From positions 13,056,485-13,120,484 of the forward strand of contig NC_041002.1 in NCBI RefSeq assembly GCF_004193775.1: a stretch of 64,000 nt of DNA, written 5' to 3'. The stretch is from Glycine soja. Lineage: Eukaryota > Streptophyta > Magnoliopsida > Fabales > Fabaceae. Positions 21,715 through 35,355 of the stretch are shown here, in pieces. A program made the position numbers and the translations under genes. Every line of letters starts with the position of its first letter. Position 1 is the stretch's first letter. The notes below the pieces were generated by a model. The model did no database searches. It saw only the letters and a list, made by a program, of their open reading frames with translations, and was not told the origin of the DNA.

Positions 21715-24537
21715 TACACAAAGTGAATTATCTTTCAACTGATGCTTTAAAAGCTTTGGCCGCCGATCTATCAAACACAACACTACAACAAGGACACAAC
21801 ATAACCTCCTTCTCTACTTTTTGTTTCTTCAATAGAAAATCCACCAATGATTCACCTGCTAGTGGAAAAACTGACTCTTCTTCTTTCTTGAACCCTTCTA
21901 AGGCCTAGTTGACCTCCTCTTTAGACAAAAGGGTGTTCACTTTCGATGTCTCAATTGAGGCCCCAATCATCATGATTTGCATGGGTTCCACATAGTTAGC
22001 TTGAATGTGAAATGAGTTTTTCCTTGAACTTCAGTCTTCCTTCATCAATAGCCTTTTGGACATGTTTCTAAAATATAAACAATTGTTAGTTCAATGCCCA
22101 AAAATATTATGAAATTTGCAATACCTTTTTCCTTTTCTTTGTTCGAGTGTAGGTATTTTATGATCATCACTAAGAGTGTGTTTGAATGGAGGAATTTAAA
22201 ATTCTGAGAAATTTTAAATTCTAAGAATTTCAAATACTTCAATTGAAATTCTTTTATTTTCAAAATTTTGTGTTTGGATAAAAAAGGTTAAAATTATGAG
22301 GGTGAAAAAAATGAATGAAAAAAAAAGATATGATTGGTGTGCTAGTTATACATGTTTCTCTACGTTTTCAGGTCCGATCGATGTTCCACAATCTCAGACG
22401 GTGTTTCTTGAAGAAGACGGTAAGAAGAGAATTTCAATTTCTCACCTTTTAGAAGGAAATTGAAATTCCAGATTTTTAGTTGTTTAAAATTCTGTTTTAA
22501 AATTCCAAAATTTTAAATTCTTCACAAAAAAACATCCAAACAATGAATTCTAGATTATAGAAATTCAAATTCTCTGATAAATTACTTTCCTCAGTTAAAA
22601 TTTTGTATCCAAACATACTCTAAGGAAAATTTGTTTCTCTTTTAACAATACATCAAATATTTTATCTGTCTTAGTAATGCCAAAACTATATTTCGAGTTA
22701 GGCAATTTGTGCTTTTCATCTATCTTTAACATTTGACAAGTATAGGGTGTCCAGGTTGTAATTCTATGACGCATATTTCATCCTCATCTTGATTAACATC
22801 TAAATCTTTATAATTTATAGAATTATCACCATCTTTATATGGTTCCAAATATGCAATTTTCTCCCTTATACTATTGTCAAATATTTTATGTCTTTCCTTT
22901 TCAAATTTTATTTTCTCAATTCTTCTTACTCTTTCAGCTAATTGTGTCATATCTCTGACCTATTGATTTACCAATTTCTTTCGAATTGAAAAATCTAAAC
23001 CTGCAACAACCATCTTGACTAGTTCGTATTCAGGAATTTGAGTATAACATCAATATTTCATTTGTCGAAACCTATTTAAGTAGTCTTTGATTGTTTCATT
23101 ATTGAATATTTAGTGGTTGTAAAATCCTAATCTTAGTCTCACCTTTAAAGAAATGTTCATGGAACACTCTTTCGAGTTGAGCCGAAGTGTATATCAAATT
23201 TGGTGGTAATATGGTAATCCAAGTAAAAGCATTTTTCGTTAAAGAACTAGGAAAATATTTCATTTTTAGGAATTCATCAATGACCAAATCACCACATTCT
23301 ATTTGAAAATGAGTTGCATGTTCCACTGTAGACTCTTCTAACTCTGCAGAAAATTTCGAAAACCTAGGTACCTTATAACCCCTTGGCAACTCAGATTGTA
23401 AAATATAATCAGGGAAAGCAGAAACAAAGTAAGGTGGTTGTGCATTTCCTAATTCGAAATCATCCCTATTCAAAGCCAGTTCGATCATTTGATTGATCTA
23501 AGGATTTTGAATTGCTTTGAGGCCTAAACCTTTATTTGGACTATTTGGTTCTTGAAGCATTTGATTTTGTTGCATATTGGCTAAGGCCTCATATGCACTT
23601 TGATTTCTATTCACCAAAACAGGATTTGGCTATTCTGTATCATTCACAATCCGAACTGGGATATTAACATCATTTTTAGGATTCTTATTATTAATAGGTC
23701 CTTCTTGTATTGGTATTTCTTGAATTACATGTCTATTTTCAAGTTGATTTCTAGGAATGCCCAAAGCATCTCCTATTCAAGTTAAAAAATACCATTCATT
23801 TGCTGGTAACTTTCGTTGGTAGATCTCAACATAGGATTTAAAATCAAAGTCATATGATTTGTTCGAGTGTTAACCATTTCATGGTTCCTATGGTCTATTT
23901 GTTGTCTAAAGACTATTAATGTTTCATTAGAAACACCTATAGAGATCATGTTGCTTTCTGTTGTCATCTTATCCTCGATAGGAACTCTTATATTTCTTAA
24001 GTGATCAACATCATGAGAATGATTATTTCCCCCAAGTTCTAAATGCTTGTTAGTTCATCTAATAACCATAATAGGTGGAATTGAGTTTTTACTTTAAGGC
24101 ATAGGCATACTCAATTGTGGTAGGTTTATCTCATTAGACACTGGGGGCATACCCCATGGTCTTGTGGTAGAAAATGGTGGGTGTTTGTAGTTGAGATTAT
24201 ACTATTTTGTGGCAACAAAGTTTTGACAATTCTTGTTTGAACTTGTGAGCGCATTACATCTTCACTACTTACATTTGTAGGGTCATTGTTTGTACGACTA
24301 GTACCCACAACCATTTCATTATTCAACCCAGATGGTACACTAGTTTGATTTTGTTCATTGCTGCCACTATTGTTAACGAAAGTGTTTGTAGCATTATTGT
24401 TACCATTGTTGTTATTAATGCAGTTTCTTTGACTATTGTTTGTCATTCTATCACTTCTTAACAACATACAATTCTCATCAAGACTTGTTCTTAAGATCAA
24501 ATTGTTTGGCAAACTAGTCTCATTGGGCGTGCCAATT
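21715..24537 (-). pseudogene. Ty3/Gypsy gag relic, interrupted by a MITE
   Basis: Minus-strand remains of a Gypsy gag polyprotein. The leader next to the LTR-like sequence reads AATTGGCACGCCCAATGAGAC near 24510-24537, typical of sequence just inside such elements. An Asn/Thr-rich N-terminal piece lies at 24126-24512. The core gag domain at 23099-23488 includes ELPRGYKVPRFSKFSAELEE and MKYFPSSLTKNAFTWITILP, close to the standard plant Gypsy gag pattern. A linker with MTQLAERVRRIEKIKFEK is at 22726-22950, and a C-terminal piece with a CPCC knuckle-like motif lies near 21790. Stops and frameshifts separate all pieces, and the MITE at 22174-22620 splits it. Confidence 0.75.
22174..22620. mobile_element. 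Tourist-like MITE inside the Gypsy relic, 447 bp
   Basis: The left end GAGTGTGTTTGAATGG is inversely matched by the right end CCAAACATACTC. Both flanks are TAA (22171-22173 and 22621-22623), as for PIF/Harbinger-type MITEs. The interior has long inverted arms rich in AAATTTAAAATTC around a core that includes GGTCCGATCGATGTTCCAC. It entered the Gypsy gag relic after that element had inserted. Confidence 0.7.
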
Positions 24538-25340
24538 TGTTAATCGTGAAAATTATATCTATTTTTTGAAAGGAAAATATTTCCAAGACAGTAAATGAAT
24601 TTTCACTGAATGATTTTATTAACAAATAAATATTTAAAAGTCAAACATAGAATCCATTTTCGATTATGAGTTCTTTTTGGTTAAACAAACAAGTTTATAG
24701 TTTTCAACTTAATAGATAATTGTTTAATATTTAATACAAATTATGATAATAATTTCGATAAAAATATCCATTTTAGTTATAATAAGGTTGTAATTGATAA
24801 GATAATAGAACAACTTTTGATAAAAGTGTTTTTGATTTAATGATTAGTTTCTAAATAATTTCGATAATAATAAGAAATAGGGATCAGAAAAGTCAAGTTT
24901 TGAGAAAGAATGAAGATTGGAAAAAGTAAAGGGTTTAGAAATGTACAATAAAATAAATAGACATGAATTCATGAAAGTTGGGAATTGAATACATACACAA
25001 TGACCTACTGAACCTTTGCCAATTTCGATGGTAGGCATGTTGGTGTTTTGAGGAATTAAGTGATTGTGTATCAACCCCCTGAAATTGGTAGTCAGTAGTT
25101 TTATTTATAGACTTATGATAATAACGGTTGAATTACATGATTTTGACATGTGTACAAAGACATTCCTATATACAGTGATCTAATATTGGTAAGTGTCTTT
25201 GCATAACTTCTCCAATCTCGCATGTGCGAATAAAATTATCAAAACGAACAATTTCAATCAAAATAAGTTCTTTTGATTGCATAATCAAGTTTCTCAAATT
25301 TTTTCCTATTCTGCTTGTTTTTGAAGGGATTCCTCTATTC
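24538..25340 (-). repeat. Probable LTR and leader of the Gypsy relic
   Basis: In minus orientation this segment precedes the gag leader and ends in GATTAACA at 24538. A minus-strand TATA-like sequence CTATAAATAAAAC is near 25094-25106. The outer end could not be set, so the right limit is a guess. Confidence 0.4.
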
Positions 25341-25849
25341 ATCTCTAGACAAATAAATTGAAATTTAATTTACATAACTTAATCAAATTATGCACAATAG
25401 AGGTAACAATAATATATGCTTTATTTTCATGACATTCTAGTATGCCATTAAGCTCTTCGGAAGTTGTTGATTGTACCATGCCATTGCATTTGGCAGCCAC
25501 TAACAATGACAAGGATGATGCTGGCTCAATGAACAATTAGGGCTCACATCTTGAATGGCTTAGGAAAAAAAAAGTTATGTGAGTCACTTACATATTTAGT
25601 TTTTATTTTTTAAGTAGAATAATTCAAACCATTACATTGATTCATCCTATGAATGAGATTTTGTGTAAATATTTAGACTTATACCTGATGTGATTGGATC
25701 ATCCCATATATATATATATATATGGGTTGGGTGGGGCAGGTGGGTATTATAATAACTATATCCACACTTATTCTTATTAAAATTTTGTGGGTAAATACTC
25801 ACTTCGGACCTATCCCCAGTTCAAAAGAAAGAACTTTATGCACCCCACA
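25341..25849. other. Intergenic, nothing recognised
   Basis: AT-rich DNA with a short TA run at about 25709-25723. No supported gene. Confidence 0.5.
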
Positions 25850-26362
25850 TGCCAGAAAGTGAGTTGTGAGCCTATCTCAACCATACAAAACCAACTTGTA
25901 AGGAGAAAATTGTTTCCTACTTATATAATCTATCTTGACACTATATTTAGTGGACGTGAGACTTCAACATGTCTTCCTTTTGCCCATGGCTACTCACCAT
26001 GTGAGACTTTCAACACATCTCTCTATCTAGGGTTGACCACAATTTAAGTGGATTTTCCAACATCCTTCTTCATGCTCAAAACTATTTTCCAGTAGCATGA
26101 CAGACACATAGGAGGCCCAATAATGGATCTAAGATGAGCTCTGATACCATGTTAGTAAGTGAGTTATGAGCGTAAGTCAATCCTACAAAATCAGTTTGTA
26201 AGGTAAAGATTGTTTCCCACTTATAGAGTCTATCTTAGCAGTATCTTTAGTTGATGTGAGATTTCAATATATTCTCCTTTTGTCCATACCTACCCACCAT
26301 GTGAGACTTTCAACATACTCCCCTATCTAGGGGTAACTACAATTTAAATGGATTTTCCAACA
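25850..26362 (-). mobile_element. TRIM: miniature LTR retrotransposon, 513 bp
   Basis: Two direct repeats of exactly 213 bp (25850-26062 and 26150-26362) have TG...CA ends and enclose only 87 bp. In minus orientation the 5' LTR is followed at once by a primer-binding site, TGGTATCAGAGC (complement of 26138-26149), complementary to initiator tRNA-Met. A polypurine tract, GAAGAAGGA, adjoins the 3' LTR. The flanks CCACA (25845-25849) and CCACC (26363-26367) form a 5-bp duplication with one mismatch. No protein is encoded; mobilisation would depend on enzymes from other elements. Confidence 0.85.
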
Positions 26363-29154
26363 CCACCTCATCCATATACAGGACATGCCCTTGTGGTGAC
26401 TCCTATTGCTAAACAATGCACTGAACTTAATGGACCATTTGGTTGGAAGGAAGGTAAATACAAGATGAAGAAAAAGATTTTGAGTGCATCTTTGGATGAA
26501 TGTTGACAAAATTAATTTTGAATAAAATTGATTTTGTAAAATTGATTTTGAAATTATATGATTTATGTTTAAATGTTTGTATTATAAAATCATGTTTGGA
26601 GTAAATTAGTATAAAATTTTGAATTTAATATAAAAATTATTTAAAATTATTTCAACTTCATAATAGACCCTTAATTAATTGTGAACTCTTCTCTAACATA
26701 AAATCTTGACATGTCGTTTTTTTTAAAAATTAATTCTGAACTTAAAAACAACTTTTCAGCATGAAACCAAATCGGCTCAACTGATTCTTGATCGATGTTT
26801 GTTGCTTCGCTGTTCTTAATTTGGATTATTTGAACCGATAATTTGATGAGTTTTTTGTGTAACCCTTGTTAGCACCTTCCCCACAAAGAATAAAAAGAAG
26901 AAAAGACCTGCAAACCAAGCATATATGCCACATGATCGATCGGTACTAAAACAAACAAACATAAAAGGAAAGTACCAAATGTTTAAAATGCCACATGAAG
27001 TTTCCTCAAAACTAAAAATAGATTTTTATAGATAAAAATATAAGAGAAATGATTTAAAAGAAGAGAAATAGAGTAAAAATAAATTGATATGTTTTTGGTT
27101 TAAAAGAAAAAATGTGAAAATAATATTATAAAATTATTTAATATAAATGAAATAGGAAAAAGAGAATTAAATAAGTACAAAAATACTATTTTGCACCTTT
27201 AAGAATTTTGCTGGTGACCTTGAAAAGAGTAAAAGCAAAATTAAGAAAGTCTTTTTACCGAAAGTTTCACAATTCTTGCTCAGTCCCCCGACACCTACTC
27301 GGAGAGAGAAACTAACGTCATGTGCCCTCACATATCTAACATATTTCTCTTTGAAATCATGCCTACCAAATTAGAACGTCTCATTTCCGTCCTCTTGCTT
27401 ATTATTTTCATCGCTGAAATCAAACACAACCGAAGAGCAAACTCGAGAGTAGGTGTTTATGATAATTCTTAAAATCAAGAAATATGAAAATTTTATTGGA
27501 ACACAAGGGATTTTATGACATTTTTTTATTTAATCAACTACAATTAAATTGACTTTAATTATTAAAAAATGAGTTTTCAAGTCAAAATAGAACTTCTTGA
27601 GTTAAAAGATAAAATGAAACTCGCTAAAAATAAATTAAAAAATTCAGTTAAATTTTAATTGAATTTAATAACTGTGTATTGTTTATGGTTTTTATTGAAC
27701 GAGATTATAAAATTGTTGTATATTATCCGTACGTAACTCATTTTTTCATTTTGCTATCGAAATGCAAATTTATATATTAGTATTTTTAAATTCTACATGA
27801 TAAGTACACTTACCAAAAAAATCTGTGACAAAAAACACACATACAAAAATGACAAAATGAGTTATTGATGCTGAAAGTAATTTAAATACTTTGGATTCAT
27901 ATAGTAGAAAATGGGTGTACGCGCAATTGGTGTAATCAGGAAATCATAATTAAACCACTCAAATTTTGAAATTATATTTTAAATTGACTAAAATATATTT
28001 TTACCACTTTATGTTTTAGATTATATTCAAATTGGTTTTTTATATTTTAAAAAGTTCAATATAGTCTTTTATCAAGTGAGTTAAAATGATCATTCTCCAA
28101 CAATGATCTTTTTTTTTTTTTATCTTTATTTATTTTGGGACACACTTTTAAATCCTATGGTGACTTATTTGTGGTCCGAAACTTGTCTCATTAAAATCAC
28201 ATATATATGAAAACTATAGAGCCCAATTAATGTTTGAATAAAAAAGAGGATAAACATAATGAAAATAATATGAAAAGTGAAATCATGATTTGTGGACCTT
28301 TTTTATTTAACCATAAAGAAACACAATAAAATAAAGTAATGATGAAATCAAGGTTATATTATCATTTAACAATCAAAATAGATGAAAATGACTAAAACTT
28401 AAGATGAAAAAAGTTGGATAAATAACCTATTTAGTCTTCGAACTATGCATTCACTAATAATTTAGTCCCTATATTTTTGAAATGATTAATTTAGTTTACA
28501 AATATGCAAATATTGAAATATATTAGACCAATCATTAAGCATACGGATAATTTGATCCTTAAAGTATGACACTTATCGTTAGAGTGATTATGAAATTATA
28601 TTACTTATTGATAAATTAGTTCACGACATACATAACTTATAATAACCGGGGGACTAGTTGGTTATTTAAGACATACATAACTTATAATAACCGAGAGACT
28701 AATTGGTTATTTAAAAAAATGTAAGACTAGATTGTCAACAAATACACAGTTTAGGAATTAAATATACTATTTATGCAAAAAAATTGAAGTACTTTGACTT
28801 GTCAATGAAAAGTTTAAGGACTAAAATAAAAAATACCAAAATACTTCAGGACTAAAAATATAATTTAGCTATAATAAAAAAACTTAATTTACTCATTTTT
28901 TTCCTTCACTTATAACATCTCTCTCACATGCCCATTATTTATTTTTTTTGAGGAAAAATCATTATTGATTGTTAACTAATAAATGATCACATTATTATAT
29001 CTACAAAATAATGAAAATTTATTTTTTTATTGTAATATATTATTGAAGATTATATTAAATCATCAAGATAATCTGACATTTGTAAAATTATGCATTACTT
29101 TCTATAATAAAATCCTGTAAGATATTAGAATAAAAATACTTAATTATGTGTTAT
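26363..29154. other. AT-rich intergenic DNA
   Basis: No gene recognised. Bases 26500-26770 have repeated TTGATTTTG phrases and could be an eroded MITE. An inverted-repeat segment lies at 28412-28775. Confidence 0.5.
28412..28775. repeat. Inverted-repeat element remnant
   Basis: The left arm ATAAATAACCTATTTAGTC and the following 40 bases are imperfectly matched in inverted orientation by the right arm ending at about 28775. Between them, a phrase GACATACATAACTTATAATA plus GACTAATTGGTTATTTAA occurs twice in tandem (about 28625-28712). It may be a decayed TIR element. No clear duplication flanks it. Confidence 0.4.
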
Positions 29155-30395
29155 GGTGACATCCCATTTTTCGTAAATAAATTAAAAGACTTTTTAGTAA
29201 AAAAATAATAATAAAGTTTTAAAAAATAGTGAGATTTTTATAATTAAATAAATAAAGAGAAATAACTATATCAAAATAATGGTTTGAAAAAAAATATATT
29301 TGATTTATTTATTTGATAAGAATAAAATAGAGTTTATTTTTATAAAATAATAAAAATAAATAAATAGCGTAAATAATAGGTTGTGAGTACCCTAGCTATA
29401 AATAGCGTTAGGCCAGTTTTCGCCTCCTCTTTCTCTTAATTTCATTTTCCCCTCTCTTCTTCCCAAAACCATCTCTTTTATCCGCAGACTACAAAACCTA
29501 TTTAAGAAAAACAACGATCTCGGACACATTCACCGTTGGATCGTCGTGAAATTTAAGCACCAGGTTCACAACTCAATTCTGAGAATTGTCACCGTTGGAA
29601 ATTTAGAAATCATGTCTGAGCTGAGAGAAATATACTTAACATCGTAACCTTTTCTTTTCTCGCAAAAACCCAAAACTGTCTCGGTAAAACTACGATCTGG
29701 ATTCATTAACCGTTGGATTGTCATAAAATTTTAATATGAGGTTCTATATTCAATTCCTCACACCTTCACCGTTGGGATTTGCAGAATAACATTTTTGGAG
29801 AGAGAAAAGTGAATTTCACGAAGACAATACAAAATGGAGGCTTCAATCCCTTCTCTTTCTATCTGATGTTTAGGAACCCTAACAGAACAACCAGAGAGGG
29901 AGCTCTAGAGAGTACCATAAAATTCGCAATTGATAACGGAGAATGCTTGAGTGACTACATCAAAGTAAGGGATGAGTTATTCACAATTGGAGATTAGTGA
30001 TAACATGTGTAGGGATCCTTAGAGTGTCAATTGGAATGAGTTTTGGGGTGTTTTTGTAATTTTTTATTCTATCCTTATAATTATAAGTGTGAATTATATA
30101 CTTTTGATGAACCAGTTGATGTCCCAATGAGAAATTGTTATGAAATTGATGTGTTCTTCTGTTGAGTGTGAACCCTATAAATTGAACCTTTGTCTAATTA
30201 GCGTGAATTGATGAAATTAAGTAAGTAGAGATTTAGCGAAAGAGGGAGTGAGATATTGATTTTGTATTTTCTCCTTTTCATGCTTTTTAGGTTTTTTTTA
30301 TAGTTTAAAGTTAATATTATATTTGAAATTGACCAAAGATCTCTAGTAGACTATCTGTTGCATTCTTAGATAATATATATGAATTCATGTACACT

Positions 30396-30423
30396 TATAT
30401 ATATATATATATATATATATATA
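30396..30423. repeat. (TA)n microsatellite
   Basis: TA dinucleotide run of about 28 bases inside the LTR. Confidence 0.9.
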
Positions 30424-32184
30424 GGAAAGTGTCCATATAATTATTTAGAATTGGTACATTGAAAGCTTACTTTGAAATTCATGATCCAATATGATGTATG
30501 TTGTTGGTTTTATATATATAGATTTAGCTATATATTTATTTATATTAATATTTTATGTAAATAATATTGTAGTGTTGTTATGGAGTGATTCCAAAAATTA
30601 TTTAAGTGTTGGAGTTTGAGAATATTATGGTTAGATTTGAGGTATATGTGTATTGAGATGTGTGTATTGTGTTGTAAGCTGTGAATTGTATAATAGCCCG
30701 ACCAGTGTTATCTTGAGAAAAGTGTTGATGTGCAGTGTTAAAGAGAAAGTGTAGGTTTCCTATTTAGGAACCAGTGTTAAATTGTAGCGCAATATGTTAA
30801 ACGTGTTTGAAACACGAGTGTGAGGTCGTGGATATTGTATAATTCATGAGCAGTGTTTATAAATGGAATATGTGATGAATTAAGGAATAACATGTTGCTT
30901 TGAGATTATAGTATTGTTATTGAGATTGAGTATAAGTGCAAAGTTAAACATGTGTTAATTTGTGAGATACGTGTAAACATGTGATGATGGGTTGTGACAC
31001 TATGAGATGTGAAATTGTGAATGAGTTTTGCCTGCGAATAAGTGTGTGGTTAACACTTGATGTGACATTACTTGTGTTGTAAGCTGTTAATTGTACAATA
31101 ACCCGACCAGTGTTATCTTGAGAAAAGTGTTGATGTGCAGTGTTAAAGAGAAAGTATAGGTTTCCTATTTAGGAACTAGTGTTAAAGAGAAAGTGTAGGT
31201 TTCCTATTTAGGAACCAGTATTAAATTGTAGCGCAATTGTGTTAAACGTGTTTAAAACACGAGTGTGAGGTTGTGGATATTGTATAATTCATGAACAGTG
31301 TCTGAATGCAAAAAAATTATTTTAGGGGTTGGACCTGAATCAGGAGGGAGAGGCCTTGACGGACTCTTCAGAGTGTAGGCCTTGGGGGTCACCCGGTTTG
31401 AGTGCTTCTTTAAGCCTGTGCCGATCCTACATGGTTGGAACATTCTTGCAAAACAGTGTGACCCTGACTGGTCTCCCTATGATTTTACTTAGTGAGAGTG
31501 ACCTGACATACCCATTGTGTGGTGTGTCTTGTTATGTACTCCTAAGTGGCCCAGGGTGGTTTCTCACTGATTATGACATGGCACCACATTGCATATAGGC
31601 TTGAGTCTTAGCATAATTGTTGCATACGCTTGTTAATTGTTTATTATGAAATTGATGTGTTATTATGTCTTGATCGGAGTGTGTGATTCTTGTGTAATGT
31701 GATTGATGATTGAAAAGTGTGATTGATGATTGAAAAGTGAATTTTGAATGACAAAGTGGTGGGATTACGTGAGTTATGTTTAAGTAAGTTTTATTTTGTT
31801 TATATGATATGTATATCTAGTTGTCTTGTTTCTCCATTAGTCAGGAATGTGACAACTCACTCCCCGTGTGTTGTTTGTGTTTGGATCTTGTAATGATCTT
31901 GAACTTTGTGTTCGGAAGAGCATATGACTAGGTGAAATTGCTTTAAGGAATCTTGTGCTGAATGACGTCGAGACACAATGCTTTGATAGGAATGTGACAT
32001 TGGGGCATAAGTTTTTATATTAATTACATGATGTTAGTCTATTTTATTTTACCTCACTAATTTAACAAAATATTTTTGTAAATTTTGATAACCTTATTTT
32101 GAGCCGAATATATTTTTAATAAATTTTAATTGATAATAATGAAGTGAATGTGAATCTTTTATCTAAATAAATTTGTTTATCGAG

Positions 32185-32211
32185 ATATATATATATATAT
32201 ATATATATATA
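32185..32211. repeat. (TA)n microsatellite
   Basis: TA dinucleotide run near the LTR end. Confidence 0.9.
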
Positions 32212-32227
32212 GGTAGAGGATATCACA

Positions 32228-33645
32228 TATAGCAATCACAATCCATAAACACAACTTCATTTCAAGCAAGGAATTGATGGGTGACCATCCTAAGAAGGAT
32301 TAGGACAACCTCTAACACGATAATTGTAAAAAAAAAAAGAGCCTAACATGGCAACTCTAACAACATTCACATATTTGTGATGTGCCTTAGAATCAAAGTA
32401 GCTTAATTAACCCTCATGCAAGTCTTATTAGATTGTTGCTCACATTTGGTTTTTGATTTCTCTATGATTATTCACCTTATTATAATCTTTTTGATGAGCC
32501 TTTGATGATATTGGATCGGTCCAAGGAGCTGTTTAAGCGTCAAGTCGTATTAGTGTGGGGTCTCTAATGCACGTGCACCTAGGTGCTATAGTGAGGAGCC
32601 ATGCCATGCAATCAAGTGGCCACTGATCCTGTTTCAGATGGAAACACCGGGACCCGTTTCACCTATAAAGGAAAAGGTGTTTGAACTTTGAACACTACTA
32701 GTCACCCCCTTTCACCAAAAAATGGAAAAGGAAACGTTGGTGGAGAAAAAGAGGCTTCACAGAAGTACTGCATAAAATGTTATTTTTGTTTCAATATTGA
32801 AAAAATTGAACGAATAACGATAAGATTTGTAAATTATAATTGTGGGTTTCATTTCTTTAACCACTCTAACTGTTTTTTTATTATTAGTAACAATTATATG
32901 TGTGAAATATTAATCAATTTTATTGTAATTAATTTCCGTTGGAAAATTTAATTGATGATTTTTAATAATATGTCTTCGCATACGTGTTTAGTTTTACAGT
33001 TGAAAATATCTGAATTAATTTTAAGCATGTTTGCTTTCGCATTTAGGTTGGATGGATCAATGGCCATCAAGTAGTTTATGGTCTTCTGTGTATTTGACGT
33101 GTTATACGTGGAGAGAGGGTTCATGCACACACATGATATGTTCTTCTGCATATTTGAGGTGTTAGACAATTTATGACATGAGTCATGTTAAACAATTCGT
33201 TTTAAACACGCACTTTGTTTATACTCAAACATGATTTTATTTTTAGTATAGATACAAATATTTAGTTATTGATAGAAGTGATAAAATATAGCTTTTATCT
33301 TAAGTTGAAAATTTTCATCATGTTTTATGTCAAACTTACTTTCTGAATAAAAATATCTAAATAGAAGTCACTTTATTTCAAAATCAGCTTTTATCTAAAT
33401 TTAATTTTTACAAAATCAACTTCAGTCATTTTTACTAACAAGCTTCTAAACAAACACATTAAAAAATAAAACAAAGAGTATTCTTTTTTACTTTAATTTT
33501 TTAGAACTTTTTTATAAAAATAATCTTGTGTTTTTGATTAATAAACTTATATTTTTTTCTTCACGAATCTATAAATTTTATACAAAAGTTACAAAATAAA
33601 TTAAAGGGTTTAGAACTTATAAATGAAAATTACAAATTTAATAAA

Positions 33646-33691
<46 letters not shown>

Positions 33692-35355
33692 ATTTCTGCC
33701 AGCAAATTACTAATAAACCATTATATTACACCGTTATTTAAGGTACACCTTACAGCTGGACAAATGATAATACATGGCTAGCTTTATTTTCTTCATAAAA
33801 ATTGTATATACAAAAGTTAATTCTAGTTGTGAGTTTCAGCTAAGTTTAAAAAACATTATAAATAGAATCACTTCAGATTAAATAGAACTATGTGCACACG
33901 ACTCTGACAGAAAACTTATTGTAGTTTGCATTACACTCCCATTTTTGATGAGTAAGATTTTGTGATTCTAATTTGATTCTTGAAATAATCCGAGTAGGAA
34001 AACAAATTTTATATTAACTGGATGTCAGTTCTTTAGCTTGGTGGGTTCTGCATGTCAGCTCTGATATGCAAACCAAAATTTGATGGAAAAAATTAAAAAC
34101 AAAAAGTTCCTATTAAAACGGGAGTGAAATAGACATCACAAATCCTTTGTATTTCATATATGACACAGCAATGATGGTAAAAACTAAAGAAGCCCTCACA
34201 CCTTGGCTTTGTTAGTTATGGGGGGCACTTTGGGAATTTCCTAGGGGGGTGAGGGGTGATAAATAATTCACAATAGTGTGAGAACAGCTTTTGCTTTTAA
34301 AAGTAGGCTGTTTTGGCTTGTTTATTAGAGGAACTGTCTAATGAATGTGATTATTTGGAGACAAAATGAGTGATTGAGAATCAATAAAGCATAGCTAACT
34401 AAGATTATTAATATGACCAAAGAAAAATGGAAAGTAAAACAGTGAGAGAAAATGGAAGACATAATTGACACAAAAAAGATCTCTCACACAAGGAGAGAGG
34501 AGCCATTGCATCACCAATCTCAACCTCAATCCCTTGGGATTCTAACTTTTTCTCTCATAATAATTGAATAAAACGAAAGAAAGTGGAGTTCGGTACTTAA
34601 AAGATAATGAATGGCACACCTCAGGGACAGGGAATGTTTTTGGATTCTTAATATTTATTTTTCTTCTACAAGACACTGAGAGAGGTTAACAAATCATAGT
34701 GATCCGCTTTGTGTTATTTCTCTCTCACTCTCTCATAGTTGATGGCAGCTAAACTAAATGCCCCACTTAGTTAATTTTTCTGATTAAGGTCCATTGAGCC
34801 AAACTTTCACAGTGCTTCACACTCTTACTTTTTTTTTCTTTTATTATTATATTTGAAGAAATAGAATAAGTGAATAACACTACTGCTCTTTCGACCAATG
34901 CATGATCGATGGAATTTTCTTTTTCAATCATCTTTTGCATTTATCTAGAAAAGAGGCTAATGGAGGAGTGCCTCATGGCTATTTTATATTATATATTCTT
35001 TGCCTTTGCTTTCGTTGTTGAACCATCAGCAGGCATGCTGGTTCTCTTTTAAGTCTTTTTTTTACCATTGGCTCTGATTCAACAAGTCTGACACAAGGGT
35101 GGGAGTGAGTGCAATTTCTGGCTTCAAAGCAGGTGGGAAATGGTACTGTTGGAGGACTTGGTTGATGAGGTTCCTCTTGTGATGTAAAAAAAAATATGAC
35201 ATGTAACAAAAACAAACCAAGTTGGATTTGGTGGTGCTAGTTGAATCATTCAAATTAAACCTGCTCCTTACTTGCCTCCTCCTAAAGATACAACTTGATT
35301 CACTTTTGTTGTGGGAATAACTAATTAATAAGCTTCTGGTGATCCTTCAAACCCA
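32228..35355. other. Intergenic DNA upstream of the NIK-like gene
   Basis: AT-rich DNA with a TA microsatellite at 33647-33688. Bases 33190-33460 may be an eroded MITE. The last few hundred bases before 35356 must hold the promoter and 5' UTR of the receptor kinase gene, but I cannot set a transcription start. The small minus-strand ORFs at 34979-35253 have no support. Confidence 0.5.
33647..33688. repeat. (TA)n microsatellite
   Basis: TA dinucleotide run of about 42 bases. Confidence 0.95.

Larger units (their letters stand above)
29155..32227 (+). repeat. Gypsy-type LTR, 3073 bp, possibly solo
   Basis: It belongs to the same family as 3022-5655 and 53067-55715. It starts GGTGACATCCC (the first T of TGTGACATCCC changed to G) and ends GGATATCACA. 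It is longer because a segment of about 200 bp containing GAATTGTATAATAGCCCGACC occurs twice (about 30677-30850 and 31080-31300), with an inner doubling of TAGGTTTCCTATTTAGGAAC. No primer-binding site follows, so it is not a 5' LTR of a standard element. The flanks GTTAT and TATAG do not match, so a solo origin is not proven. The ORFs at 29779-29997 and 31329-31598 are LTR sequence. Confidence 0.7.

Noticed and set aside
30677..31300. Regularly repeated 200-bp block considered as a CRISPR-like or satellite array
   Set aside because: Only two copies, inside an LTR of a plant genome. There is no short-repeat and spacer pattern.
31252..31598. ORFs in the Gypsy LTR, including one beginning MDLNQEGEALTDSSE
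   Set aside because: They belong to a block present in all three LTR copies, with frames not maintained. It is LTR sequence, not a gene.
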